A stretch of 64,000 nt of DNA from Salinicola endophyticus (GTDB lineage Bacteria > Pseudomonadota > Gammaproteobacteria > Pseudomonadales > Halomonadaceae): the NCBI RefSeq assembly GCF_003206575.1, contig NZ_PZJO01000004.1, forward strand, positions 335,735 through 399,734, read 5' to 3'. The notes beneath the pieces are model-generated. The model saw only the letters and a list, made by a program, of their open reading frames with translations, was not told where the DNA came from and ran no database searches. Each line of letters opens with the position of its first letter. The first letter of the stretch is position 1. A program made the position numbers and the translations under genes. Of the stretch, positions 23,446 to 32,575 are shown piece after piece.

Positions 23446-24852
23446 TTACTCGTAGACCATCTCTTCGAGTTCCAGGCCCTTGGTCTCGCGGACGAAACGC
23501 GCCACGAAGAAGATCGAGATCAGCGCGCACAGGGCGTAGAAGCCGTAGGCGCCGGTCAGCCCGATCGAGGCGAGCATGATCGGGAAGGTCATGGTGATGG
23601 CGAAGTTGGCCACCCACTGGAACAGCCCGGCGATCGCCAGCCCCGAACCGCGCACCTGGTTGGGGAACATCTCGCCGAGCATGACCCACATCACCGGGCC
23701 CCAGGAGACGTTGAAGCAGAAGACGTAGACGTTGGCGGCGATCAGCGCGAGCACACCGTTGCCGCTGGAGAGTGCCAGGCTGCCATTGACCATGTCGGCG
23801 GTGGAGAAGGCGTAGACCAGCAGCGCCAGGGTCAGTGTCATCCCCAGCGACCCGGCCCACAGCAGCGGCTTGCGTCCGATCCGGTCGATCAGGCCGATGG
23901 TGACCAGACAGGCGGCGATACTCACCGCGCCGCTGATCACGTTGATCATCAGGGCATCATTCTCGGAGAAACCTACCGCCTGCCACAGCACGGCACCGTA
24001 GTAGAACACCACGTTGATACCCACCAACTGCTGGAACACCGCCAGCCCGATGCCCACCCACACCAGCTTGAGCAGCTTGCCGGTGGCGGGATTGATCAGG
24101 TCCGACAGGCGCGGCTGATGGCGGCTGGAGAGCGACTGGCGAATCTCGCCCAGACGGCGCTCGGTGGTGGCGGCGTCGTAGACCAGCCGCAGCACCCGTT
24201 CGGCCTTGGCCTCCTGGCCGGCGCTGACCAGAAAGCGCGGGCTCTCGGGGATGAACAGCAGGGCCACGAAGAAAATGCCGGCGGGCACCAGCTCCATCCA
24301 GAACATGCAGCGCCACGCCTCGAAGCCGAACCACAGCGGCTCGGTCGAGCCGCCGGCGACGTTGGCCAGGACGTAGTTGTTGAGAAACGAGAAGAACAGC
24401 CCACCGATGATCGCCACCTGCTGGATGGTCGCCAGCCGGCCGCGCAGATGCGAGGGGGCGATCTCGCTGATATAGGCCGGTGACATCACGCTGGCGGCGC
24501 CCACCGCCAGGCCGCCCAGCACCCGGTAGACGACGAACTCGAGCGAGCCCCCGGCGATACCCGAGCCCCAGGCGCTGATCAGGAACAGCACCGCGGCGAC
24601 GATCAGCAGCGTGCGCCGGCCGAAGCGATCGGCCAGGCGCCCGGCGAAGAACGCCCCCACGGCGCAGCCGAGCAGCATCGAGGCGACGTTGAAGCCGGTG
24701 CCCACGCTCTCGGAGTGGAACGCCTGCTGGAGGCCGTCGACGGTGCCGTTGATGACCCCGCTGTCGAACCCGAACAGGAAGCCGCCGATGGCGGCGACGC
24801 AGCAGATCAGCATGACCACGAAAGGGTGTTGCGAAGCGCTGGATATTGGCAT
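23446..24852 (-). CDS. MFS sugar porter, XylE/AraE-like
   Basis: This 468-residue proton-coupled sugar transporter of the MFS sugar porter family has 12 hydrophobic segments. Family motifs are GFLFGFDSGVINGTVDGL, GRLADRFGRRTLL, PESPRFLVSAG, QQLVGINVVFYYG and RETKGLELEEM. The ATG at 24852 with CGGAG is chosen. It lies between the D-xylose dehydrogenase and the xyloside symporter, so D-xylose is the most likely substrate, brought in as the free sugar while the GPH protein takes oligosaccharides. Confidence 0.92.
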   Translation of the reverse strand: MPISSASQHPFVVMLICCVAAIGGFLFGFDSGVINGTVDGLQQAFHSESVGTGFNVASMLLGCAVGAFFAGRLADRFGRRTLLIVAAVLFLISAWGSGIAGGSLEFVVYRVLGGLAVGAASVMSPAYISEIAPSHLRGRLATIQQVAIIGGLFFSFLNNYVLANVAGGSTEPLWFGFEAWRCMFWMELVPAGIFFVALLFIPESPRFLVSAGQEAKAERVLRLVYDAATTERRLGEIRQSLSSRHQPRLSDLINPATGKLLKLVWVGIGLAVFQQLVGINVVFYYGAVLWQAVGFSENDALMINVISGAVSIAACLVTIGLIDRIGRKPLLWAGSLGMTLTLALLVYAFSTADMVNGSLALSSGNGVLALIAANVYVFCFNVSWGPVMWVMLGEMFPNQVRGSGLAIAGLFQWVANFAITMTFPIMLASIGLTGAYGFYALCALISIFFVARFVRETKGLELEEMVYE

Positions 24853-24932
24853 TGTCAAGCTCCGTTGGCGTGTGTCCAGGCGTATCACTCGTTATGGATA
24901 CGGGCGTGAGTCACGGGGTGAGCCTGGGCCGC

Positions 24933-25667
24933 TCACAGCCAGCCGGCATCGACCCAGTAGTTGTGGGCGGTACAGGCGGCGGCATCGTCGGAGGCCAGGA
25001 ACAGCACCATCGCTGCGATGTGCTCGGGATGGATGCGCAGCTTGAGCTTCTGCTCGGCGACGATCTGGGCTTCATCCTCGGGGGTGTACCAGCGCGACTG
25101 GCGTGGGGTCTTGACGTTGCCGGGGATGACGCAGTTGACGCGGATACCGTCGCTGCCCAGATCGCTCGCCAGCGCCCGGGTCAGCCCCTCGATACCGGCC
25201 TTGGCCGTTTCGTAGAGCAGCATGCCGGGCTGGCCCAGGTGCCAGCTGATCGAGCCGAGGTTGACGATCGCCCCCTGGCCCTGACGGCGCATGGCCGGTG
25301 CCACCGCCCGTGCCGCCAGCACCAGATGGCGCAGATTGACGTTCATGCGCTCGTCCCAGTACTCGGGAGTGACGTCCTCCAGCCGGTGGCGGTCGTCGTT
25401 GGCGGCGTTGTTGACCAGCACGTCCACCGCGCCGATCGCCTCCAGGGTGGCGGCCAGGGCCGCCGGGTCGGTGAGATCGCAGCGGTGGTAGTGCACCGTG
25501 TCGCCCAGCTCGGCGGCCAGGGTCTCGGCTTCGTCCAGGATGTCGAGAAAGTGCACCTCGGCGCGCTGGGCGGCAAAGGCGCGCACCAGCCCTTCGCCGA
25601 TGCCGGACCCGCCGCCGGTGATGACGACGCGCTTGCCTTGGAGGCTGGGGTAGATCGCTGAGGGCAT
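24933..25667 (-). CDS. xylB: D-xylose 1-dehydrogenase, SDR family (Caulobacter XylB type)
   Basis: This 244-residue short-chain dehydrogenase begins SAIYPSLQGKRVVITGGGSG, almost the same as the NAD-dependent D-xylose dehydrogenase XylB of Caulobacter. Further shared stretches are VNNAANDDRHRL, GSISWHLG, YETAKAGIEG (Y152, K156; S139) and GNVKTPRQSRWYTPE. It oxidises D-xylose to xylonolactone, the first step of the Weimberg and Dahms routes, which bypass xylose isomerase. No xylonate dehydratase gene is in the window. It is the first gene of the xylose operon, facing the ROK repressor. The name xylB must not be confused with xylulokinase. Confidence 0.9.
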   Translation of the reverse strand: MPSAIYPSLQGKRVVITGGGSGIGEGLVRAFAAQRAEVHFLDILDEAETLAAELGDTVHYHRCDLTDPAALAATLEAIGAVDVLVNNAANDDRHRLEDVTPEYWDERMNVNLRHLVLAARAVAPAMRRQGQGAIVNLGSISWHLGQPGMLLYETAKAGIEGLTRALASDLGSDGIRVNCVIPGNVKTPRQSRWYTPEDEAQIVAEQKLKLRIHPEHIAAMVLFLASDDAAACTAHNYWVDAGWL

Positions 25668-25691
25668 GGCACGCTCGCTGTTCGTGAAGAG

Positions 25692-25712
25692 TTAGTAAAT
25701 AGTATTAACTAA
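25692..25712. promoter_or_regulatory. XylR/ROK operator palindrome
   Basis: TTAGTAAATAGTATTAACTAA is a 21-bp near-perfect palindrome, with one mismatch between the 10-nt arms. It lies 25 bp before the xylose dehydrogenase start and in the intergenic region shared with the ROK regulator. The TTAGT and ACTAA ends match known xylose-repressor operators of the ROK family. Confidence 0.75.
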
Positions 25713-25797
25713 TGGCGCGTCTCAGCATGCGCCGGGTGCGGGACGCTGGCCATTGGCCATTGGTGGTAAGGGCAAGAGTGGCGGTGGGTGCGGCTGT

Positions 25798-25827
25798 CGT
25801 TGGCTCTGACGCTTTCGTTGGCTCTGA
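25798..25827. repeat. Direct repeat pair upstream of the ROK gene
   Basis: CGTTGGCTCTGA occurs at 25798-25809 and 25816-25827 with an 18-bp period. A TATAGT box follows at 25828. It lies 37-66 bp before the regulator start and may be part of its promoter, or just a local duplication. Confidence 0.5.
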
Positions 25828-25863
25828 TATAGTCCCAGCATTACCTTCCGCGCCGAGCCGTCC

Positions 25864-27054
25864 ATGCCCAATCACTTCACGCCCCATGCCGCCGGTGATC
25901 TCAACTACCTGAAGAGCCTCAATCGCAGCACGATCCTGAGCACGGTCCGCCGCTATCCGGGGCTGTCGCGGGCCGATATCGCCCTGCGCACCGGGCTGAC
26001 CAAGGCCACCGTGGGCAGCGTGGTCAACGCGCTCAGCGACAGCGGCTGGCTGCGCGAGGGCGAGCTGCACGCCCGCGGCGGCGGGCGTCCGGGGCGCTCG
26101 CTCTACCTGGATGGCGAGCACCATGTGATGCTCGGCGCCGAAGTGGGGGTGAAGGGGCTGCGCGTGGTGGCGTGCAATCTCCAGGGCGAGCTGCTCGCCA
26201 GCCAGCGTCTGGATGATTCGCCCACCACGCCGGCACAGACCGCGGCGGTGCTGGCGCGGCTGATCGAGGCGCTGCGCGGCGATCCGGCGATCGCGACGCG
26301 GCCCTGTCTGGGGCTCGGAGTGGCGCTGCCGGGGCCGGTGGCGCCGCAGGCGCCGATCCTGCGTCTGGCGCCCAACCTGGGCTGGGTCGACGTCGACTTC
26401 CTGGCGCTGTTACGCGCCGAGCTCGACTGGCCGGCGGGGGTGTGGCTGCTCGACAACGAAGCCAATGCGGCTGCCTTCGGCGAGTTCTACTTCATCGAGG
26501 GCGCGCCGCCGGAGTCGATCGCCTATCTCAGTGCCGGCAGCGGTATCGGCTGCGGCGTGGTCAGTGGCGAACATTTCCCGGTGATTCCGCGGGGGCACCA
26601 GGGGCTGGTGGGGGAGATTGGCCACACCGTGCTGGTGGCGGAGGGGGCGCGCTGCCACTGCGGCAATCACGGCTGTGCCGAAACCCTGGTCAGTGGCTGG
26701 ATGCTGCGCGAGTCTCTCGGCGTGGAGGCCGATGCCAGCCTGAGCGCATCGCTGCTGGCGCGTCTCGACGAGCCCGAGGTCCGTGCGGCGCTGGCGCGGG
26801 CCGGGCGTGCGCTGGGGCTCTTGATGCTCAACCTGCATCACACCCTCAACCCCTCGATGCTGATCCTCGGTGGCTCGCTGATGCGCCTCGGCGAGCCGCT
26901 GGTGGCACCGGCGCTGGCCTACTTCGATGCCCACCAGAACGACCTGCTGCGCCAGACCCAGCGGGTGCCGGTGAAGGTGGTCGAGGACAGCACCTTCACC
27001 GCCGCCCGCGGCGCCGCCGCCCAGGTCATGGCCCGGGCGGCGATCGAGGTCTGA
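25864..27054 (+). CDS. ROK family transcriptional repressor, XylR-like
   Basis: This 396-residue protein joins an N-terminal winged helix-turn-helix (about residues 20-65; LSRADIALRTGLTKATVGSVV) to a ROK kinase-like sugar-binding domain. The ROK zinc site is CHCGNHGC at residues 264-271, and GEIGHTVL and YLSAGSGIGCGVV are visible. It is divergent from the xylose operon and probably represses it through the palindrome at 25692-25712 until xylose binds. Only 7 bp separate its stop from the stop of the convergent sbcC gene. Confidence 0.93.
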   Translation: MPNHFTPHAAGDLNYLKSLNRSTILSTVRRYPGLSRADIALRTGLTKATVGSVVNALSDSGWLREGELHARGGGRPGRSLYLDGEHHVMLGAEVGVKGLRVVACNLQGELLASQRLDDSPTTPAQTAAVLARLIEALRGDPAIATRPCLGLGVALPGPVAPQAPILRLAPNLGWVDVDFLALLRAELDWPAGVWLLDNEANAAAFGEFYFIEGAPPESIAYLSAGSGIGCGVVSGEHFPVIPRGHQGLVGEIGHTVLVAEGARCHCGNHGCAETLVSGWMLRESLGVEADASLSASLLARLDEPEVRAALARAGRALGLLMLNLHHTLNPSMLILGGSLMRLGEPLVAPALAYFDAHQNDLLRQTQRVPVKVVEDSTFTAARGAAAQVMARAAIEV

Positions 27055-27061
27055 GCCGCGC

Positions 27062-30000
27062 TCAGTTGCGCTGCAGGCGCACCTCGCTGGAGCCGTTGCC
27101 CTTGGGCTCGACCCGGATCTGGAGCGGGATTCGCTCGTGCATCTCCTGCACGTGGGAGATCACACCGACGCGTCGGCCCTGGGCCTGCAGGCCATCGAGG
27201 GCATCCATCGCCAGCGCCAGCGACGCCGGGTCGAGGCTACCGAAGCCCTCGTCGATGAACAGCGACTCGATCGCCAACTGGTGCGAGGCCATCGAGGCCA
27301 GCCCCAGCGCCAGGGCCAGCGACACCAGGAAGGTCTCGCCGCCGGAGAGCGAGTGCACCGAGCGCCGCTCGTCGGCCATGTCGTCATCGATCACCAGAAT
27401 GCCCAGCTCGCTGCCGCCCCGTTCCAGGCGGTAGCGCGGCGTCAGCGCGCGCAGGTGCTGGTTGGCGTGGGTCAACAGGTGGTCGAGGTTGTAGGCCTGG
27501 GCGATGCGCCGGAAGCGCTTGCCGTCGGCGCTGCCGATCAGGCCGTTGATCCGCTCCCAGCGCTGCAACTCCTGCGCCGCCGCTTCGCGCTGGCGCGCCC
27601 CCTCCTGCTGTACCTGGCGCCGGCGGTCGTCCTCGGCGAGCTGCTGCTGGGCGGTGTCGCGGCGTTGCTGCTGGGCCTGCCATTCGCTCTCCAGCGCCTG
27701 CAGGCGCTCGCGCTGGGCAGCGTGGCGCGCGCTCAGCGCATCTTCGTGCTCGGTATCGAGCAGCCGCGCCTCGGGGGTCTCTGGCAGTAGCAGACGGCGC
27801 TGCTCGATCAGGGCGCGGCGGCGCTCCTCGACGGCGACCCGGGCTGCGTCGCGCTCGCGCTCGCGCCGCTCGCAGGTCTCGCGCAGCTGTCGATGTGCGG
27901 TCTCGGTGTAGCCCAGCAGGGTCTCCAGCCGCGCCTCGTCGAGCTCGGGCTGGGTGTGCCGCCATGCCTGCCAGGCGCGCTCGAGCTCGGCGTGGGTGGC
28001 CTGCTCCTCCTGCTGGCGCTGGGTCAGATCGGCGATCTGCTGGGTCAGCCGTGCGTGGGTCTGCTCCAGCGTCTGCCACTGCGCCTGGCGCGCTTCCCAC
28101 CGCTGCTGCGTCTGCTGGCGCTGCGCCTCCAGCGCGGCCTGCCAGGCCTGGGCCGAGGCGTGCTCGCCCAGCGCCGCGCCGAGTGTCTGGTGTGTGCGTG
28201 TCAGCGCCTGCTCCAGCTCCGGCAGTGCGGCGGCGAGCGTCTCCAGGCGCGTCCGGTCGAGGGCCTGGCGTGTCTCCAGCTTGCCCAGCGCCAGGGTCAG
28301 GCTCTGACGCTGACGTTCGAGCGGGTCCAGGGTGCGTTCGATGGTGTCGAGCCGCTGCAGCCGCTCGCTGGCCTCCTGGCGTTCATCCCGGGCCTGCCCG
28401 CGCTGGCTTTGCAGCCACTCGCCAGGGTGCTCGGCGTCGCTCAGCTCGGCGCGCAGCGGGTGGTCGGCCAGGGCACTGGCGGCGGCATCGCGGGCCGGCA
28501 CCAGCGCTTGCTGGCGCTGCTCGGCAGCCAGCAGCGTCTGGCGGCAGCTGCGCCACTCGACGCTCAGCTCTTGATGCTGTTCGCGGGCGGCCGCCACGCG
28601 CTGGGCCTCCTGCTCGAGCTGCTGTCGCTCCTGGGCTTCGATGCTGGCGACCAGCGCCTCCCCCGGATGCGCCGGCGGCGCGTCGCGGTAGGGGTGATCG
28701 GTGGCGCCACACACCGGGCACGGTGTCTCTTCACGCAGCTGCTGGCGTAGCCGCGCGACCTCGTCGCTGCGCGCAGCGCGGGCGCTCTCGATCTGTTCGC
28801 CGATCTGGGCCTGGCGCTGCTCGGCTGCGGTGAGATCGCGCTTGGCCTGCTGGCCCGCCTGTTCGAGTTGGGTCAGCCGTTCGCGGCTCTCTGCGAGCTG
28901 TTGCTGCAGCGTCGCCTGCTCATGATCCAGACGCTCGCGTTCGCGCCACGCCTGGGTCAGAGTGTCCAGGGCGTCTAGCCGTGTCTGGACGCTGTCACGG
29001 CTGTGGTTGAGGGCGGCACGCAGGTCAGCCGCGGCGGTCTCCGTCGTCGCTGTCTCCAGCAGCGCAGCGAGGTGCTGCTGCTGGGCCTCGATCTGCTGCG
29101 CCTGGGTGGCCAGGCGCTGCTGTAGCTGCGTCTGCTGCTGTGCGCTCTCGGCCGCGGCGGCATTGAGTTGCGCTTGCTCCGCGCGCTGCTGATCGCACTG
29201 CTGCTGGAGCCGATCACGCTCGCTCTCCAGCTGGCGCGCCTGCTCCAGCTCGGGCTGAGCGTCGCGCTGCGCGGCGGCGGCGCGTTCGCGGGCGGTGCTG
29301 GCGGCTTCCAGCTCGGGTGTCAGGGCCTGGCGTTCGCCGTCGCAGCGGTCGAGTGCGGCGCGGGCTTCGGCCAGCTGCTGCCCACGCCGGGCCAGGGTCT
29401 CTGCCAGGCTGCGTCGCTGCTGGGCACGCTCGCGCCAGGGGGCAATGGCGTCGAGCTGGGCGAGGGTGTGGCGCTCCTCCTGGGCGGCGGCGATCGCTGC
29501 CTCGGCCGCCTGCAGGGCGCTCTCGGCCTGCTGCCAGTCGGCGCTCAGCCGGGCCTGGCGTTCGAGCTCGGTGCCCTCGCCACGCAGCTGCTCGCGCCGG
29601 GTCTGCAGCGCTGCCAGCGCCTGCTGCTGTGATGCGGCCTCGCGCTCCAGGTCGGCGCGGGCCTCGGTGTCCGCCGGCAGGGCGTCGGCGAGGCGCGCTT
29701 CGATCGCCTCCAGCGCGCCTCTGGCCGTGCGCGTGCGCTGGAAGGCGGCGCGCGAGATGGCGGAGTAGTGCTGGGTATCGGTGAGCCGCTCCAGCAGCTC
29801 GCTGCGGGCGTTGTCGTCGGCCTTGAGAAAGGCGGCGAACTCGCTCTGGGCGAGCAGCACGGCACGGGTGAACTGGTCGAAATTGAGTCCCAGCCGCTCC
29901 GGCAGCAGGCGGTCGAATTCGCGCTTCTGTGCCGTCAGCAGCTGGTTGGCGTCGAGATCGGTGAGCGACTGCTCGACCTTCTGCAGGCTGCCGTCGAGCT

Positions 30001-30361
30001 TGTCGCGGGCCCGACGCACGCTCCAGCGGGCGCGGTAGCGGCGGCCGTCGCGGCCGACGAAATCGACCTCGGCGAAGCCGCTGGCGCAGCCGCGGCGCAG
30101 CAGGGTACGGGCATCGGCGGTGGTCAGGGTGTCGCGGCCCACGTCGGCGATCTGGGAGTCGCGAACCGGCGCCTGGCGCAGTCGCGGCGTGCTGCCATAG
30201 AGCGCCAGGCAGAGCGCATCGAGCAGGGTGCTCTTGCCGGCGCCGGTGGGGCCGGTGATGGCGAACAGCCCCTGGTCGGCGAGCGGGGCGGTGGTGAAGT
30301 CGAGCTCGTGGCGTCCTGCCAGCGAGGCCAGGTTCTCCAGCCGGATGGCGAGTATCTTCAT
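27062..30361 (-). CDS. sbcC: Nuclease SbcCD subunit C
   Basis: This 1099-residue SMC/Rad50-like ATPase with SbcD forms a complex that opens hairpins and trims blocked DNA ends. Walker A GPTGAGKST is at residues 37-45. A very long Gln/Glu/Ala-rich coiled coil surrounds a zinc hook CPVC at 548-551. The ABC signature LSGGET is near 1004 and Walker B LFIDEGFGSLDP near 1033. The frame is open upstream, but the ATG at 30361 overlaps the sbcD stop (ATGA) and begins with the family start MKILAIRLENLASLAG. Confidence 0.96.
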   Translation of the reverse strand: MKILAIRLENLASLAGRHELDFTTAPLADQGLFAITGPTGAGKSTLLDALCLALYGSTPRLRQAPVRDSQIADVGRDTLTTADARTLLRRGCASGFAEVDFVGRDGRRYRARWSVRRARDKLDGSLQKVEQSLTDLDANQLLTAQKREFDRLLPERLGLNFDQFTRAVLLAQSEFAAFLKADDNARSELLERLTDTQHYSAISRAAFQRTRTARGALEAIEARLADALPADTEARADLEREAASQQQALAALQTRREQLRGEGTELERQARLSADWQQAESALQAAEAAIAAAQEERHTLAQLDAIAPWRERAQQRRSLAETLARRGQQLAEARAALDRCDGERQALTPELEAASTARERAAAAQRDAQPELEQARQLESERDRLQQQCDQQRAEQAQLNAAAAESAQQQTQLQQRLATQAQQIEAQQQHLAALLETATTETAAADLRAALNHSRDSVQTRLDALDTLTQAWRERERLDHEQATLQQQLAESRERLTQLEQAGQQAKRDLTAAEQRQAQIGEQIESARAARSDEVARLRQQLREETPCPVCGATDHPYRDAPPAHPGEALVASIEAQERQQLEQEAQRVAAAREQHQELSVEWRSCRQTLLAAEQRQQALVPARDAAASALADHPLRAELSDAEHPGEWLQSQRGQARDERQEASERLQRLDTIERTLDPLERQRQSLTLALGKLETRQALDRTRLETLAAALPELEQALTRTHQTLGAALGEHASAQAWQAALEAQRQQTQQRWEARQAQWQTLEQTHARLTQQIADLTQRQQEEQATHAELERAWQAWRHTQPELDEARLETLLGYTETAHRQLRETCERRERERDAARVAVEERRRALIEQRRLLLPETPEARLLDTEHEDALSARHAAQRERLQALESEWQAQQQRRDTAQQQLAEDDRRRQVQQEGARQREAAAQELQRWERINGLIGSADGKRFRRIAQAYNLDHLLTHANQHLRALTPRYRLERGGSELGILVIDDDMADERRSVHSLSGGETFLVSLALALGLASMASHQLAIESLFIDEGFGSLDPASLALAMDALDGLQAQGRRVGVISHVQEMHERIPLQIRVEPKGNGSSEVRLQRN

Positions 30362-31596
30362 GTGTCTGGCTCCGCGTCCTGTACCTCCTGTACCAGGGTG
30401 GCGAAATCCCGCGCCACCGCTTCCGGCGGTGTCTCGCCATACTCGGCCTGCCAGCGGCGGGCGAAGATCTCCTGGGGGGTGAGGCTGTCGAGATCGACCG
30501 CGATGCTGTTCGCGGTGTCGCCCCCGGCGTTGGGGTAGTGGCTGTGGATGCGCAGCAGCCGCAGCGGCTTGTCGGCGATCGCCGCCTCGATCCGGGCGCG
30601 CAAATCGGGCTGCGGCGTCTCGAGCGCCACGCGCACCTCCAGCCACGGCCAGCGCTCCCGCGGCAGCGCCTCCCCGGTGCTGGATTCGGGCTGCCACGCC
30701 ATCAGCTCGGCCTCGACCGCCTCGACGCTGCCCGGACCGATGCGCTCCAGCGCCACGTGGCGAGGTATCGGCAGGCTCTCGACGGTGTCGAGTTCGGCCC
30801 CGTTCAGGCTCACTTCGAGCACCTGATGGCGGTAGTGGCTCTCGCTGAAGTCCAGCGGCAGCGGCGAACCGCTGTAGCGGATGCGCGGCTCGCCCACCTG
30901 CTGTGGCCGATGGAGATGACCCAGAGCTACATAGGCGATCGAGGGCGGAAAGAGCGCGGCGGAGATCGCCTCCTCACCGCCGATCACGATCGGCCGTTCG
31001 CTCGCCTCGGAGACGGCGGCGCCCTGCAGATGGGCGTGGCTCATCGCCACCAGCGCCTGGCCCGGTTCGCGGCGAGCCTCGGCGGCTGCGACCAGCTCGC
31101 GGTGCACGCGGGCGATGCCGTCGCGGTAGTCGTCGACATCGCCGCCGGTGACCTCCGCCGGACGCAGAAAGGGCAAGGCCAGGCACCAGGCGCGAATCTC
31201 CCCCGTGGCGTCGGGCAGCGGCACCAGCAGGTGCTCGCTGTCGAGCCTGCCATCCTCGAGCCAGTGCACCCGCCCCAGGGCATGGGTCTTGAGACGCTTC
31301 ATCAGCGGCGCCGGCAGTTCGATGCGCGAACCGCTGTCGTGGTTGCCGGCGATCATCACGATCTCCAGCGTCGGCAGGGCGGCGTGGGCGGCGACGATGA
31401 AGTCGTAGAGCAGCTCCTGGGCCCGCAGCGAGGGATTGACCACATCGAAGATGTCACCGGCGATCAGCAGCGCATCGGGCTGACGCTCGGCGAGCGTCGC
31501 CAGCAACCAGTCGAGAAAGGCACTCTGTTCGACATGGCGCTCCTGGCCATGGAAGGACTGGCCCAGATGCCAGTCGGCGGTGTGGAAGAGTTTCAC
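30358..31596 (-). CDS. sbcD: Nuclease SbcCD subunit D
   Basis: This 412-residue Mre11-like metallophosphoesterase is the nuclease subunit of SbcCD. Metal-binding motifs are seen in order: LFHTADWHLGQ, AGDIFDVVNP, IAGNHDSGSR and ALGHLHRPQ. The start is a GTG at 31596, giving MKLFHTADWH as in the family, with AAGG about 9 nt upstream; a longer reading would add unrelated residues. It is coupled to sbcC and divergent from nfi, so two DNA-repair units share a 193-bp promoter region. Confidence 0.95.
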   Translation of the reverse strand: MKLFHTADWHLGQSFHGQERHVEQSAFLDWLLATLAERQPDALLIAGDIFDVVNPSLRAQELLYDFIVAAHAALPTLEIVMIAGNHDSGSRIELPAPLMKRLKTHALGRVHWLEDGRLDSEHLLVPLPDATGEIRAWCLALPFLRPAEVTGGDVDDYRDGIARVHRELVAAAEARREPGQALVAMSHAHLQGAAVSEASERPIVIGGEEAISAALFPPSIAYVALGHLHRPQQVGEPRIRYSGSPLPLDFSESHYRHQVLEVSLNGAELDTVESLPIPRHVALERIGPGSVEAVEAELMAWQPESSTGEALPRERWPWLEVRVALETPQPDLRARIEAAIADKPLRLLRIHSHYPNAGGDTANSIAVDLDSLTPQEIFARRWQAEYGETPPEAVARDFATLVQEVQDAEPDT

Positions 31597-31789
31597 GATG
31601 CGGCGCCTTGTGACGTCTGAGAGGGTGAAGCGGCAAGCGCGATGCCAAGTGTAACGCGACGACCGCCTCGGAGAAGATCGGCGGAGGAAAAGAACGACCA
31701 TGGGCGGATCGAAGGCGCGGCGCATTGGAGAGACGCGTGCGCCGTGACTAGGCTTCTGGACGTCGACAGCACGGGAGAGCACCACCGCC

Positions 31790-32521
31790 ATGGCACTACA
31801 TGACTGGAACCTGACGCCGGAGGCGGCGATCGCCCTGCAGAAGCGGCTGGCACCGAGCGTCAGGCGCGAGGATACGCTGGGCGAGGTGGGCCTGATCGCC
31901 GGCATGGATATCGGCTTCGAGGATGGCGGGGAGACCACCCGCGCGGCGCTGGTGCTGCTCGAGTGGCCGTCGCTTGCGCTGGTGGAACAGGTGGTGCATC
32001 GCGAGCCGACGCGCATGCCCTATGTGCCGGGGCTGCTGTCGTTTCGCGAGATACCGGCGGCGCTGGGGGCCTTCGAGCAGCTCTCTCGGCGCCCGGATCT
32101 GATCATGGTCGACGGCCAGGGCATCGCCCATCCGCGTCGTCTGGGCATCGCCTCGCACCTGGGGCTGTGGCTCGATCTGCCGACCATCGGTGTGGGCAAG
32201 AGCCGGCTGTGCGGCCAGTTCGGCGAGGTGCCGTCGGCCAAGGGGGAGTGGACGCCGCTGACCGACCGGCGGCGCGAAGAGGACCCGAGCGATGTCAGTG
32301 TCGACGCCCACGGCCGGGTCACCATCGGCGCGGTGCTGCGCTCGCGGGAGGGGGTGAAGCCGCTGTTCGTGTCGCCGGGGCACCGGCTCTCCCTGCCCAC
32401 CGCGGTCGACTGGGTGGTGCGCTGCCTGGGCCGGACCAAGCTGCCGGAGCCGACCCGGCTGGCGGATCGGCTGGCATCGAGGAAGGGCGAGGTGGCGGTC
32501 AGCGGGCAGCTGTCGCTGTAG
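31790..32521 (+). CDS. nfi: Endonuclease V (deoxyinosine 3'-endonuclease)
   Basis: This 243-residue enzyme cuts DNA at the second bond 3' to deoxyinosine and related lesions from adenine deamination. Metal-binding residues are D40 (GMDIGF), E87 (LSFREIPA) and D108 (MVDGQG). The wedge motif PYVPG is at 77-81, and [12 protein letters not shown] and GVGKSRL follow. The ATG is preceded by a GGGAGAG site. It is divergent from sbcDC and convergent with an aldo/keto reductase. Confidence 0.95.
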   Translation: MALHDWNLTPEAAIALQKRLAPSVRREDTLGEVGLIAGMDIGFEDGGETTRAALVLLEWPSLALVEQVVHREPTRMPYVPGLLSFREIPAALGAFEQLSRRPDLIMVDGQGIAHPRRLGIASHLGLWLDLPTIGVGKSRLCGQFGEVPSAKGEWTPLTDRRREEDPSDVSVDAHGRVTIGAVLRSREGVKPLFVSPGHRLSLPTAVDWVVRCLGRTKLPEPTRLADRLASRKGEVAVSGQLSL

Positions 32522-32575
32522 CCGCGCTGCCTAGCTCTCCGGTATTGCCGAGTGCAGACCGTTTTCGTCCATAGC

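Noticed and set aside
24933-25667. Assignment of the gene named xylB as xylulokinase
   Set aside because: The protein is a 244-residue short-chain dehydrogenase with YETAK active site, matching the Caulobacter xylose dehydrogenase and not a sugar kinase.
27893-28833. Long plus-strand open frames opposite sbcC
   Set aside because: They mirror the biased codons of the SbcC coiled coil, show Arg/Ala/Leu-rich noise and have no family features.
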